From the NCBI RefSeq assembly GCF_050947875.1, contig NC_134570.1:209527750-209591749 (forward strand): a stretch of 64,000 nucleotides of DNA, given 5' to 3'. A program made the position numbers and the translations under genes. The stretch comes from Dermacentor variabilis. Lineage: Eukaryota > Arthropoda > Arachnida > Ixodida > Ixodidae. This document shows, piece after piece, positions 9,851 to 21,784 of this stretch. Below the pieces are notes generated by a model. It was not told where the DNA came from, ran no database searches, and was given only the letters and a program-made list of their open reading frames with translations. Position 1 is the stretch's first letter. Each line of letters begins with the position of its first letter.

Positions 9851-9900
9851 GAGCCGGATGCCATCAATCCCAAAGTCCTGATAAGGCGTGAAGAAAAGCG

Positions 9901-10074
9901 GTGCGTCGTCCGGACTGCTTTCTTACAGTGAATACTTACTCATTTTGATGGCAATACAAAAGAAAACACAGGAAGCTGATTGCTAGCAACCAAACAAGTA
10001 ACAGAACACTTCGATTGTAGCTCTGACACCCCATCAGAGCGCTCTAAGAAAACTCTCCAAGCGCTCTCAGGAAA
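9901..10074. other. LINE-A 5' region up to the tandem array
   Basis: About 170 bp between the ORF1 leader and the 69 bp tandem array. It may be 5' UTR. The last 60 bases already resemble a worn array unit (GCGCTC and CTCTCAGGAAACGGCGCC). Confidence 0.4.
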
Positions 10075-11105
10075 CGGCGCCGCCTCATAAATATTCCCAC
10101 TTTGTTAGCCCTCACACATCCTTATCAGAGTGCTCTTGGAAGAAGCCACCACCTGATGAACATCCGCAGTTTAATAGCCCTTACACGTCGTTATTAAAGC
10201 ACTCTTTTAACACAGCACCACGTCATCAACATGCGCAATTTATTAGCAGAACGTTTTATGAAAACGGCGCTACCTTTGAACATGCACAGTTTATTAGCCC
10301 TCAAACCCTGTTGTGACCGCGTTCTTGGAAGACGGCGCCACCTCATGTACATCCGCAATTTATTAGAACTCACACTTTCTTATAGCATCGTTCATGGACG
10401 ACGGCGCCACCTTAAAACACCCGCAATTTATTAGCCCTCACACCCTCTTATCACAGGGTTTTTGGAGGACGGCGCCACCTCATGAACATCGACAATTTAT
10501 TATCCTTCACACCCCCTTATCAAGCGCTCTTAGAATACGGTGCCACCTCACGATCATCCGCAATTTATTGGCCTTCACACCCGTTTATCAGAGCGCTCTT
10601 GGAAGAGTGCGCCACATCATGAGCATCCGCCATTGATTAGCCAACTCACCTTCTTACGAGAACGCTTTTGGAAGCGGCTCCCCATCATGAAGATCTCCAA
10701 TTTATCAGCCCTCACACCCCCCTTATCAGAGCGCTGTTGGAAGACGTTGCCCCTCATGACCATCTACAATTTATTAGCCCTCACACCCGCTCATCACAGC
10801 ATTCTTGGAATACGGCACTACCTCGTGAACATTGACAATTTATTCTCCCTCACACCCCCTTATCAAGCGCTCTTGGAAGACGCCGCCACCTCAGGAACAC
10901 CTGGAATTTATTAGCCTTCGCACCCCCTTATCATAGTACTCTTGGAAGAGGGCGCCATCTTATGAGCGTCCGCAGTTTATTATCCTTCATATACCTTTTT
11001 CTTTACGCACTAGGAAAACGGCGCCACCTCATGAAGATCCGCCATTCGTTAGCCCTCGCAGCCTTATCAGAGCACTCTTGAAAAACGGCGCCACCTTATC
11101 TCCTC
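10075..11105 (+). repeat. ~69 bp tandem repeat, about 15 units
   Basis: A diverged unit of 66-70 bp repeats in one orientation. Each unit has GGCGCCACCTCATGAACATC, then a GCAATTTATTAGCCCTCACA segment, then TTATCAGAGCGCTCTTGGA. Short frames across it (10231-10914) encode the repeat and are not genes. It abuts the 5' side of LINE-A. Confidence 0.88.
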
Positions 11106-11956
11106 CCGTCCAACAGACGAGTTTTCAAGTGCAGCTCCCCCAATCGCAGTCTTCAATTCTAACGACCACATCTGCAATTTATGCTGTTCGGCAAGAAAGC
11201 GTTTGGAAATCACGTAAATAGCTCTTTTAATGTGTCCTCATTTTAGTACGACTAGCTTAACATCGTAGCTAAAATTAATTATTTTCTCTTGGGTCCTTAT
11301 TTCATGAATGCTTGTGGTGTCGTATTTTCGTAACTTCTGTAAAATAGACGTTTATAGTAGCGTGTTTTGTTAAATACTTGCGTAGTGTGTAGGCAACCTT
11401 TGAGAGCAATGTGCAGGTGGTCAAACGCTAGAGACCAAACAGTATGAACCGTGCGGCGCTATTCCAGCAGCCGCCAGCCAAGTGCGTCAGAGAATGATTC
11501 AGTAAGTGCACAAGAGCTGCCGGGTAGTTAAGGTACTGAAATAAATTTTCTTATACTTGCGCTGACGAGGCTACCACAGCAAGGCTCGATGCCATAGTAT
11601 CGTTGAAATGGTGTGAATGCGGCATTCGACATTGCAAGTTACCAAGCCCTCCCGTGAGTACGTATGCATACCCTGTTGCACACGTAAATATCTGATGTAT
11701 TTATTAATCTAAATTGATTAATCACCGCTAGAACTTTACAGAAGAGAGTGAGGTCGTGAAACACAACGTATACAAATGAGGTGAAAGCATGCTCTTCACG
11801 AGTATTTTTAACCACAATAGGATAAATAATAGGCAAAGTAGAAGTGGAGAACGTTCTAGTCATTGTTTGTTTGAGCAAACAATGACAAATATTCAGTCAA
11901 GGCTGAATCAGAAAAAGTTTACTAAACTTATCAGGCTGAAAATTGTATGGCTTTCT
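11106..11956. other. Unassigned interval
   Basis: AT-rich DNA with no homology that I recognise. No long frame, SINE or array is seen. Confidence 0.45.
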
Positions 11957-12106
11957 TCACGATGAGCCTTTCTTTGGCTTGTAGCAAACAAGGTCTCCAT
12001 TTACTGGATCTTTTTCACACGTCCAGTTTCTTGGATTAGTGCCGACTTGCTCCTCCAAGGCACAGCGAGGGAGGTTCTTGTTCTCTGGGGAAATAGCGGC
12101 ACTTGA
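11957..12106 (-). CDS. Possible terminal exon of a small cysteine-containing protein
   Basis: A minus frame ends ...CALEEQVG...NWTCEKDPVNGDLVCYKPKKGSS with a natural stop at 11957. A plausible 3' splice site (GGCCGCTCAG, about 12115-12106) precedes TACCAATATTGC. Spaced cysteines and a basic tail resemble tick secreted proteins, but I recognise no family and see no signal peptide or upstream exon. It may be a chance frame. Confidence 0.25.
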   Translation of the reverse strand, partial: SSAAISPENKNLPRCALEEQVGTNPRNWTCEKDPVNGDLVCYKPKKGSS

Positions 12107-12149
12107 CATCAGCACAGCTGTGCAATATTGGTACTGAGCGGCCAAAATA

Positions 12150-14225
12150 CAGGTGCCGCTACATAAAACTAAGTACGTGTATTACCATCGAAACCAGAGA
12201 AGGGGAAGCAAGGGAATTGCATTTAGAATTTTTTAGTGTGTGTAAAAATTTTGCTGTACTGTTAACATTCTGGCACTTCTTCATTGAATACTCAAAAACA
12301 TCTCCAAAACATCTCCCCCCTCTCTCTCTATCTCAAGTATATTAGGAATAATTTGAAATCTTTATTGCATCGTAGTTGCGCATGGCCTGAAAATCGCGCA
12401 GTGTGGTTTAATTTTGCACCGTGGATGCTGCCCAATGTGGAAATTGTGCTTGATCGTTTTAAAGGTGCTAAATTCGCCATTATTTTACATGCGCCAACTA
12501 GCTCACCAGTACTATAGTTGGTACACGTTTTGAGGAATTTTCGAGCATGTTTAGGCGGAAATGGTAACTCTTTGGTGCAATTCAAAAAAGTAAGAAAGAG
12601 AAAGACTTCATATGTATCTTCGTACCTTTTATTAGGACATCAATTATATGTATACTTCAGGCAAATTCACACCGTCGGCGCATGATCACTGCGTGCGTTC
12701 TGTGAGTTAAAGGGAAACACCGGTGAAATTTTGACGTCCGCCAACCTCAAAAAATTTTGATTATACGTTCTGTTTCGCACTGTGATAATCTGCGACGAAG
12801 GCGTGACTGAAGGTCGCTCAGTTTTCTTCAGAATGAATTTTAAAAATTGGTTGCGTCCTTCCAACTCATGCACACGAAGGTATTAAATTTTACTAACCAC
12901 TATGACGTCAGATACTGCACCGCTACATTGCATAGAAACTACGAAGCTGACTCCTTTTTCTCCGAGACATCGGCGGACAGTCATCGCTTTGACATACACG
13001 ATAAGCGCTGCTTCTCTCGCTCTTGCCGTAGCATAATGCATTCAGGTTTAGTACGCCAGCTACACGCTCGGCGGCGATGCGTCAACAGCAGACGGCGATC
13101 CTTCGTCTCTCATATCGTCGCTGAAATCGGTGCTTTCTAGTTCGCAAGAGCTCGAAAATTTCCCCTTGTCGTCAGAAGACGTCGTCGGTTTCGCTCTTTT
13201 TGCGTTAACACCACGTGTACTACGTGTTCAGCACGAGTTCTGCGGGTTTAAATGAGGCTAGGTTAGGATCTGATGCCGTCACCACGTCGTGACATCATAC
13301 GAAGCAGCTACCTGATTCGTACGTCGTGTAATTGGCATTTAATATTGTTGATGAGTTTCTCAGCAAATTATACCACCCTACCACTGAGAGGACTATAAAT
13401 AGAATTTGAAAATGACAATATTCTAATACGGTAAATAAATAAAGTTACAGTGACGTTTCACTTCTAGAATGCGGCTTATGCCCAAGCGAATTAGTGCCAC
13501 TTCCTTTTTGTTCATTGCGCGTACAATGTATTAAACGTTATTTAATTTTGTGCAAATGCGCCGGTTTTTTTAGTGCCTATTTATTATTTTGCATGCTTTC
13601 TTCCCGTTTTTCGATTTTTAATCCATCTCAAGTGCCATTAGGAGAGATGCTAAGCGAGTACAAAGAAATGTGTAGTCGTTATTATTTCAAGCAGTTTTGC
13701 AATGTAGTCTTCACAATATGCATTTTCCCCTTCTTCCTCTTTCGGAAAGTCCTGAGCACGCGAAGCCTATGCCTTTTGCCGCACTTTTGCCCGGGGCATG
13801 GCGACGAATACAGGGTCGGTCCACTAGCACTCAATCTGCCGCTGCTTGCGTCGTTAACCCATCCGTCTCGCGCAGCCTCTCGATCACGTGACGAACCCGA
13901 TACGCCCATAGCTCACACAGAACCCACAGCAACTGTCAGAGGAGGTCCACTCAGCGGGCCTCCGCCTACCCTCCTCCACCGCGACGCTTCGCTTCCTTTC
14001 TCCTTCTGCGCTTCGCTCAATGCTACCAAGACTTTCATCTAGAAGGTGTTGCTTTGCCGATGACTCAGCGCTCTCCTACTTACTTTCCCCCGCGCGATTC
14101 TCTTCACTACTTTCAGGCGCCTTCCTCCTCCAGCCCTCTCTTCCCTCGTGGAGATAATCTTGCCAATTTCACACACTTTCCCCACTATCGTGTCCCCTTG
14201 TTGAAACAAAATCCCGAAGATATTG
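12150..14225. other. Unassigned interval
   Basis: No feature can be supported. 12700-12850 and 13150-13460 look like diverged interspersed repeats, but there is no second copy here to compare. A 182-codon plus frame (13494-14042) has low-complexity, serine- and proline-rich composition and no recognisable domain. Confidence 0.4.
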
Positions 14226-14560
14226 CAATGCCGGGCCGACCCCTTGCGAAGAAAAATCAGGGGTTAAGCACTCCCTTTACGAGGGTTGATCTCGAAGGTT
14301 GTGCAATGCCGGGCTGACTGGCAGCAGAGGTGAAGAAGGCGCTAAGCACTCCCCACATCTGGGCCGATTACAATGGTAGTATAATGCCGGCTGAACCATG
14401 GCGGAGGTGAAACCGACGTTAAGCACTCCCCATAGGTAGGCCTATCCCAAGGATAGCGCAATACCGGGCCGACCCGCGGCGGAGGTGCAGTAGGCTTTAA
14501 GCACGCTCCATGCGTAGGCCGATCCCGAAGAAAGTTCAATAGCAGGCCGACCCCCGGATG
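14226..14560 (+). repeat. ~78 bp tandem repeat, about 4.3 units
   Basis: Units start near 14226, 14304, 14381, 14458 and 14536 with CAATGCCGGGCCGACC-like sequence, and share a TTAAGCACTCCCCATA segment. They are same-direction and moderately diverged. The minus frames across it (14342-14633) are repeat artefacts. Confidence 0.85.
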
Positions 14561-16655
14561 AGATGTATTTTGCTACTAGGGGCCCCCATACACAGCTTCG
14601 CTGGTCACCCTTCTTCACAGAGTGGAAGATCACCGAGTTGTTTTTTTAAGTAGCTTGGTTTCTTGGATCTCCGAAGCATCGCGTTCCTTCTGCAGTTCAA
14701 TATGGCACCACTGCACTTATTGGACTACGACAAGGTGTGAAATTTTATTCGACAGACTATGCTGCGCTTCAACCAATTTAGGCTTATGACATGGCACCGA
14801 TGGTGGTGTGACGCAGTTAGCGAAAAGCAGTTCAGCCTTTGTGGCGCAAATAATTTAGCGTGTAATGAATCGTACTGGGGCATGTTTGCGGCGCTTTCTA
14901 GGGACTTTCAAGGGCAGGCTCGCCGCATCTCGTACTCTGACCTGCTCATGTAAATTAGCTCGGCCGTGATGACCCAGAAATTTGGCGTGTACTGAATCTA
15001 AAGCGTGTACTGACGCTTCATATGGGCTCAAGCATTTTTCTACCTTATTTCGGTACACTCTTGGGGTACTTTTTGGGCACGCTTGCCGCAGAAAATGTTG
15101 TGAGGCAGTTAGGGAAAGACAGGCAGGCCCCCGTGCCCAGTTTAGCTTTGGTAAGCTTCGCACTGACTGAATCTTCCGGGACGAGGTTTGTGACGCTTTC
15201 AGAGCGCAAGTGCTAGGTTCCCGTTCCTGCGGCGAGCGACGTCATGCCCTGGCATCGTTGCTCGGCATAACGGAGCGAATGAGCGCAGCGAAAGATGAAA
15301 GCGAGCAAGAATTGTAGCGGGGATGAAAGACGCAAGAAGGAAAGCGGAGACGAGGGTGCTGCGGGGCCATCACGTGAAAAGAGAAGGAAGAAAGCAATGT
15401 GTAGCACGGCCACAATGGCTAGAAATTGGTCCCAGATTTTTGGAGAACAGCAACGCGGTGCTGAGCCGACAGGCGTCGACAATCGCGACCGCCGAAATGA
15501 AACGTACAAAAAGCACTGTCTTCGGTGATGTACTAAGTACAACTATCAAGGTCAAAGCCTTGACTGTCACTGGCTTATGCATAAACCTTCTTTGGCTCTG
15601 ATGGCTCTGAAACACGGTTTCATTGCCTCTATTGTGACGGCGTAGCGCACAGCAAATCATTATCAGCACATCACTGTAGCTGCTTGCAAGGCCTCGATGC
15701 GCCTTGGTGGACGACGATGGGGGCGAGTGCGTAGTGTTTCCAACGACAAAGTATCGCAGCTGCCGTTTGAGATTGTTGCTCCATCATCCGTAATGTATCG
15801 GTGCCGCAGTGTCACACACACGGTCAGCGTCTAAAATCACTCGCTTTTCTAGACCCAGTGCGATGGCATTTCTTCAACACAAGCACTGCGCACTAAACAA
15901 TTGTAACAACCTCCACCACTCGAAGTCTCATTTTATAACTGCACACAAGAGCCTTCACCTGTCAAAATGCGATTGCTGCGGTGTCCTCACGACATCAATC
16001 TGCTATCGCTGTTGGCTTCAGCAGAGGCACACGGCAAGCACTTTGAAGTGTGCAGCACACTGAAATACCTGGTACATGTTCACAGAGGCACCTTCATGGG
16101 ACACGCGATGACACGCGATAAATTGTGTCGCTTGGCAGCATGCTCTTCTTCGCAATGCGTCGCGGAGGCTTTGTGCACACACATAAACATATACATTTTC
16201 ACTGTGCTGCGTCACTAGAGATTGCTGCGGCTAGAATGGCGTTCATGCTATGGAATACACCAAGGCCATCGACTACGACGCAAAGCACTAGAACATGAAG
16301 AAAGAAGTGTTTATTTAGTTGAGTTACATGTCTCCGGGACAGAAGCCCACTCAATGCCGTAGCAATATAAAGTCTTAATTCACATCAGGACCATCTCTCC
16401 TGTTCTCGAATCGTCACTGTTTTTGATCCCGTCGTATTCCCTAGGCCACTCGACTAGGGAATCTTTAAGACTGTCTAGCAGCAAATCACCACAGTGGACT
16501 CCATTGCGATACCACGCACAGGCTACCCATAACCCGCAGTAACTCCGCCTCGAAGAAACTTGTCTGGAATTTGTGGCAAAAAGAAATCATCAGGGCCAAA
16601 CAAATCATCCGGGTAAAAAGAAATCACCCGGCGACACCAGGGCCGCTATAACGTA
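14561..16655. other. Unassigned interval
   Basis: No gene is recognised. 15205-15420 is GC-rich with GAGCGA/GCGAAA runs and may be an interspersed repeat. Frames of up to 109 codons lack any family resemblance. Confidence 0.4.
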
Positions 16656-16965
16656 TTTCTATTCCAAAATTTTCTATTCCAATTATGTAATCAGCCAACC
16701 GCGATTGATCAAAAACTTTTTGGACCACTCCCACTTCACCTGCCTGTCAAGCGACGCTACGAAAACCGCGATAGCTCCCCATCTGATATGATGTGTACAC
16801 ACTGATTACGCATAATTTGACCGAAGAAAACAAAAATAGTTGGACGGCTTTTTGGAATTAGCCCTCGGCTATTGGTCAAAAGTTTCGGGCTGCACCTACT
16901 TCACCTGCCTCTCACGGGACGTCACAAAACCGTAAGAATTTACGGCCTCAGAGTGACGCGTACGC
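16656..16965 (+). repeat. Direct repeat of a ~120 bp segment
   Basis: Two diverged copies, at about 16680-16800 and 16853-16965, share ATTGGTCAAAA, CACTTCACCTGCCT and ACGTCACAAAACCG-type blocks in the same order. The offset is about 170 bp. It is probably part of an interspersed repeat. Confidence 0.55.
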
Positions 16966-18899
16966 GTTAAAGATGCATTAATATGCCGAACACAACTGAA
17001 TTTTCTTCTGAATAGCCGCAGGCTGTCCCGTTCCGAAAGAAATAAAACATGGCTGCCGCCGATACTCCGGCACTGGCCTCTCGCCCCTGCCGCAGTGCAT
17101 GGGTTCATTTGCGTGTAATAAAATATTTTCAGTGGTCGTTTAATGCTTTCGACAACTTTCGGCACGTTTACGACCTCATCCTGCCAACTCTTCTTTGCTG
17201 ATGATCCGTTTTAGCCACATTCTTAAGCTTTCGTTGCATGCCGCCACGATTGTCGACGAGTCACCGCAGGCTAAGGAAGAGAAAGCGGACCAATTGCAGA
17301 CGCCGGCACCAGCCTCTTCATCCGGTTATCGATATTCAGTGCAATGGCTCGGCCCCATCGAATTCCTCTCCACCTGAGCATGCTGCTCGCCTCTAGTGAG
17401 CCAATTAGAAAAGAGAAGGCGCTCAGTGCGGGCAATGTTATTCGTTTTTCACGCAAACAAAAGTGACCTGCTATGAGCAAGGGGAGCATTTGATTGGTTT
17501 GTTCAGACAACCCTGGGGGTGACCGCACGATGCTTGCGTCGGCGGTTAGGCAAATTTGACGTCAGCAGATTGGAATAAAAGTATATTGAAATGGCTTTAC
17601 GTTATACGGCCCCAGGTTCGTTCGTTGTTGCCCACCCCGTCCTTCGTTCTGCCTGCAAGGTGAAGCGCGAGCTGAGGGTCTTTCGTGGAGTCTTGCAGCA
17701 AGCCGGTTTGCACGCTGTCTGTTCTTTGCTTAGCATGCAAGGGGATTTGACTCGTCTATTGAACTGCGCTTATCCACTCGATGACGTGGTTCCCCCTCGT
17801 TCATCCTTTTCTCCGGTTTCCAGGTAATGATGGGACGGGCGCTTTTAGTCGTTATCCATGCCGCGCTGACGTCTGGTTAGGAGGCAAACGGTCAATTGAC
17901 ACCCTTGCTGGTGCTGAGACGTAACAGGATCCTAAAATACCGCACCGCCATTTTGCAGCGACAGCCGTTGCTCCCGTCTCTGCCTTGAGAGCAGTTTTAG
18001 TTGATAAACATCAGCGGCGGCCGTAATAGCCTTATCGAAGTGCTTGCAGTGAACAGCCGTGCCGCGGCGCAGCGTTTCCATTCCCCTCATGGACAGGGAA
18101 TGGCCAGATCATTCTCATGACGGAGTTTATGAAGAATGGCAGTGCAGCGCCTCTGACGACTGATCACCGTATGAACTCCCTTGTGCATGTGATCCCGTAG
18201 AATATTTCCGCTTGTATGCTTTTGCCTCACTGTCGCCACTCGCGGCAAAAAGAGCAAAATTTATTATCTCGTCGATATCAGTTTGTTATCAAAAATTGAT
18301 AGCATTCAAAACGAAAAACGAACTTCAAGAAAGAAAATGTTGGTTATTTTATGTGTTGTATTGGAGCGTATTCAATTTAAGGTAAGTGTAGGTGCAAGAA
18401 TGTGCCGCATGTGCCCCGTTCGCATTCGACGGACGATTTAAAAATAATGCCCAAAAGAGGAGGCATCCCATTGACACGCCCGGGAAAGGTGTGGCAAGGA
18501 GCTTGCGGCCAATGTGAAGATTGATAGCAGGACACTCACGATATTGCTAAAATGACATAATACGTCTTGACATGCGGCGCATGCCAAAACGCGGTGCTGG
18601 TGCGGTTTGTTGCGCAGCCTTCTATGCTTGAAACGCGGAAGCAGGTTGGGCGCACGTTGTCATAGCGGCTTTATCGCGACGTTTTTGATTTGGCTGCTGT
18701 TATTGCATGTTCCGTGCTATCTCCGTTCACTGAATGTCACCGATCAAACTCGGCTAAAACTAGTGCGATTGAAAAACTTGGCACATCTGGTATAGCGCCC
18801 CTGGTACACTTTCAAAGCGCTGTTAGATGTTTACGGCCGCCATGCCGTCCGGAAGCTGGGCACCGAAAGACATTTACACCTTTGGGCGTAACATCCTGG
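16966..18899. other. Unassigned interval 5' of the gypsy remnant
   Basis: No gene is recognised. A 5' LTR matching the gypsy element was looked for and not found. 17200-17600 has the look of a non-autonomous element but cannot be proved from one copy. Confidence 0.4.
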
Positions 18900-18904
18900 T
18901 GAGA

Positions 18905-19110
18905 CGTGTACGAGGTATATCGAGGACGTCGTCCACCTGTGCAAGCGTGTTGACGCTTCAATGACCGAGGCTGCTAAAATTCAGTGCATAATGAAGGGTA
19001 TGGACGATGACGTCTTTCAAATGCTTCTGGCGGAGTCCCTTATCACTGTGGCCGAATTGCGATGAATTACGAAGGCAAGAAAGTCGGACAGCGCATCATT
19101 ACCAATGTGG
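18905..19110 (+). pseudogene. Gypsy A gag fragment (capsid part)
   Basis: Plus translation gives YIEDVVHLCKRVD, an M-T-E-A-A-K-I helix, then IMKGMDDDVFQMLL and a TVAEL segment. This is the conserved C-terminal part of the capsid of tick-type gypsy gag. A stop falls right after. The N-terminal half of gag is not found upstream. Confidence 0.7.
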
Positions 19111-19544
19111 TGAGCCTATCGCAGGACTGGCAGTCGTCCTGCCTACTTGTCCCTCTTCATACAAACATAAACGCTTGTGCGTGAAAATATCACTCGCCAG
19201 CTGTCTCTTGTGTCCACCATTACGCAGCATCCGTCCCGCCACCACAACAGCAGCAGCATCAACAGTAGCATCAGACCTCTTCTTTGCCTCTTAAGCTCCA
19301 TCCCGCTACTGTGGAGCAGATCACTCACGTGCTACCAGTGCCATTCCAGACACAGCTTCCTGTCGTGCACCTTGGTTACGTCAAAGCAGCGAAACGGCGT
19401 CGGCCACAAAGCTACTTACCATTTATTCCGGCATCGCCTACGGCAATCCTCTCTACGCCCGTTGCTTTGCATGGTCCCGTCACCCCGCCAGCCCCTTCTA
19501 CATCTATTGCTTGGCATCGTCCCGTCCACGCCGCAAATCCTTGG

Positions 19545-19662
19545 TGTACGTCGGATAACCAACCGGTCTGTTTTGCATGTGGCGGCCTCGGCCGCATCGC
19601 CAGACATTGCTGTCGTCACGTGCAAACGTTTTGGGACGCTCGTCATCCCACCCAATAGGTTG
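19545..19662 (+). pseudogene. Gypsy A gag zinc knuckle, degraded
   Basis: A frame carries C-F-A-C-G-G-L-G-R-I-A-R-H-C, the spacing of a CX2CX4HX4C knuckle with the central histidine changed to arginine. The upstream segment is proline- and serine-rich, as gag linkers are. The nucleocapsid function is lost. Confidence 0.65.
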
Positions 19663-19849
19663 ACCGAGCCCGTTCACGCTACTACTCTTCGGATGCGCCA
19701 CCCGGCTTGCTCTTGAGTGGCCATCCACCATCTGAGTCCCGTTGCTCACATTCTACACGTGGCTGCTCTTTGTCTACGATGCGTCGTCGTTCTGCCACTA
19801 TAGGAGAGAGAAACTGACTGCCGTGCTTTAAGAGGCAAGAAATGCGCTA

Positions 19850-20244
19850 TTTTCGAAACGGCGAAGTCACCCTTTTTCGTCGAACGTTATCGAAGTTTTT
19901 ACGGCGCCCACGCATATGCTCTTGTAGACACTGGCGCTGCCTTTTCTGTTACTGACGCAACCGTTTGCCGTAAGCTCCGAAAAGTAACACCTTCTCTTAG
20001 TGACTTTCTCCTGTACACAGAACATAAAGGACCCATTCAGCCCTTAGCCGCGTGCACTGGCCGTGTCATTGCTGAGCGAATTCGTTGTCCTTGCATCCTG
20101 CTTTCACGATATCATATTTGGCTGGGACTTCCTCTCGCGACAAAGCTCCGTGATCAATTTCGCCCGCGTAGAACTAAAGCTCTTTCCGCTGTATGACGAG
20201 CCCATCAACAACACCCACCAGTCTCGAAGAAAACTCGTCGTCTA
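19850..20244 (+). pseudogene. Gypsy A aspartic protease
   Basis: ALVDTGAAFSV is encoded at about 19918-19950 with an intact D-T-G triad (19927-19935), the retropepsin active site. A later frame gives the downstream IIFGWDFLSR segment that closes this fold. A shift separates the two. Beyond 20245 the plus strand still shows linker sequence of the pol gene up to the LINE junction at 20605. Confidence 0.75.
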
Positions 20245-20710
20245 GGAAGACATGGGTATTCCTCCGACAACTTCATTTCTTCTACCCGTACTGTGCAGCG
20301 ACTTTTCGGACAGAGTCGTAATCTTTGAGCTGTCCACATTTTTATAACTCAGAAAGCTCGTCTTTTGCCTTACGCGACCCTTGCCGCTTCGACTCGGTCC
20401 AGTACCCTCTTATCATCAATCCCCTTTCTTTTACTGTCAAGCTGCTTTGAGGTGAACGTCTTGGTTGCGTGCAACCCATTGATTCCTGGGTGATTTTAAA
20501 CATGTGAAATGAGGCAGCTGCAGCCGACTTCGATGCGCTGAGTGCCCTGAACTTTCTGACTCCTCAGTCAACGATATATCCAGTTCATCTATCGCCGATG
20601 GACTCCAGTGGTGGTGGTGGTGGAGATGTTGAAGCAGGCGGGGTTAGCCTGGCATACATAGCCGGCAATTGTTCCGCCTGATCCTCCTTCGAGTTGCGAT
20701 TAGGGGTCTG

Positions 20711-21100
20711 TCAACAGGTGTCGATGAGCCCCGTGTCTTGCAGGAAGGCTATCAGCAGTCGTTGCGCTCTCTTCCTGAATGCCGCGGGCCCTCCGGGGAA
20801 AACAACGTCTTCAAAGGTCCTCTGCGTGAGACCGCTTTTTTGTAGGTTGTCGACCATCGCTTTTCTTTCTGTGTCAAACTGCGGGCATAGGCAAATGAAA
20901 TGTCCGATGTCGCCAATGTCACCACAGAAAGCACATAGTGGGGAAGCGGGAAGCACAGTCTTGAATAACCAAGCTGAGGTGTACACGGAGCCGGTCCTGA
21001 TCCGGTATAAAAGCGTCGCTTGTTCGCGTGTAAATCCATGAGTCACACACGATTCGTGTGGATTCTTGTGCATATCTCTAAAGTGATACTTTAGTGACAC
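20711..21100 (-). pseudogene. LINE-B ORF2 C-terminal Cys/His region
   Basis: This open minus frame includes HGFTREQATLLYRIRTGS and a C-A-F-C-G-D-I-G-D-I-G-H-F-I-C-L-C cluster, the CCHC-type motif found after RNase H in I-like LINEs. The natural stop is at 20711. It is followed by about 90 bp to the tail. Confidence 0.8.
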
Positions 21101-21114
21101 TTTAGTGACTAAAG

Positions 21115-21784
21115 TGACACTTCACTTTTGGGACACGTGTCAGCGCTAGGCGTTCAAGGGCGTCAGCTTCCTCGTTTCCATCAATTCCTACGTGTGATCA
21201 AATCCACTGAAACCTTATGTTAAATTCTTTGCTCGTTAGGACGTTGATCAGTGCCAAAGATCGCCTTGTAAATTTCTCTAGAGGCAGGCCCCGATGTAAT
21301 CTCTGTAATGCTGACTTGGAATCCGTCAGCACCACGACATATCGTGCAGAAATGGCCCGTAGTTTCCGCAAAGCCGCGGTGATTGCGGCGCTTTCTACTG
21401 TTGTAGAGGAAACTACGCGATCAAGTCGGCCAGACCATGACACATCAAGGGATGGTATGCAGAATGCCGCTGCACCGCTATCTGTCAGTGCGTACACCGA
21501 ACCGTCTGCGTATACGTGTAGATGGCTTTGAAACGCAGTGCACAAGTGGTCCAGCACAACGAACTTGGCTTCTGCAGTTGAAATGGTGCGTTTCGTCGGT
21601 AGGTGGGGTACACTGAAGCTGTAGGTAACGTCCGGAAAAGACCATGGTGGGTCAAGGCGACTTAGTTTAGGCCATTCCAATCCTAAAAATCGGAAGGTGT
21701 TCAGCACTGCATTGAAATGTGAGCAAGTTCTTGCTCTTAACCGCCGAAGAAGCGCCGTGCCTGCGCGTGACTCGCCCAGCCTGG
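21115..21784 (-). pseudogene. LINE-B ORF2 RNase H domain
   Basis: The frame contains HVYADGSV (first catalytic Asp), TTVESAAI (Glu), VVLTDSKSAL (Asp) and, past a TGA at 21198-21200, SHVGIDGNEEADAL (final Asp). All four RNase H acidic residues remain. The stop replaces a residue between the conserved W and H. The domain removes the RNA strand of the hybrid. Short duplications of a TTTAGTGAC-type word (21075-21125) disturb the link to the C-terminus. Confidence 0.8.

Larger units (their letters stand above)
5885..9900 (-). mobile_element. CR1-like non-LTR retrotransposon (LINE-A), nearly full length
   Basis: In order on the minus strand: ORF1 with a 2A motif (9850-8798), AP-type endonuclease, reverse transcriptase, a C-terminal domain (to 6007), and a short 3' UTR ending near 5900 in an AAATAAATAAAATAAAA-type tail. 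The gene order and the LGV/LRRKL/IRPVLEYA C-terminal pattern fit the CR1/Jockey group. The damage is light: one stop in ORF1 and two one-base deletions in A-runs of ORF2. The 69 bp array at 10075-11105 lies directly upstream. I did not detect a clear target duplication. Confidence 0.85.

Noticed and set aside
10231..10914. Plus frames of 67-124 codons
   Set aside because: They encode the 69 bp array unit, with the same peptide recurring.
13494..14042. 182-codon plus frame as a gene
   Set aside because: The composition is Ser/Pro-rich with no domain, signal or splice context.
14342..14633. Minus frames of 63-65 codons
   Set aside because: They encode the 78 bp tandem unit.
20694..21041. 115-codon plus frame
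   Set aside because: Antisense shadow of the LINE-B C-terminal domain.
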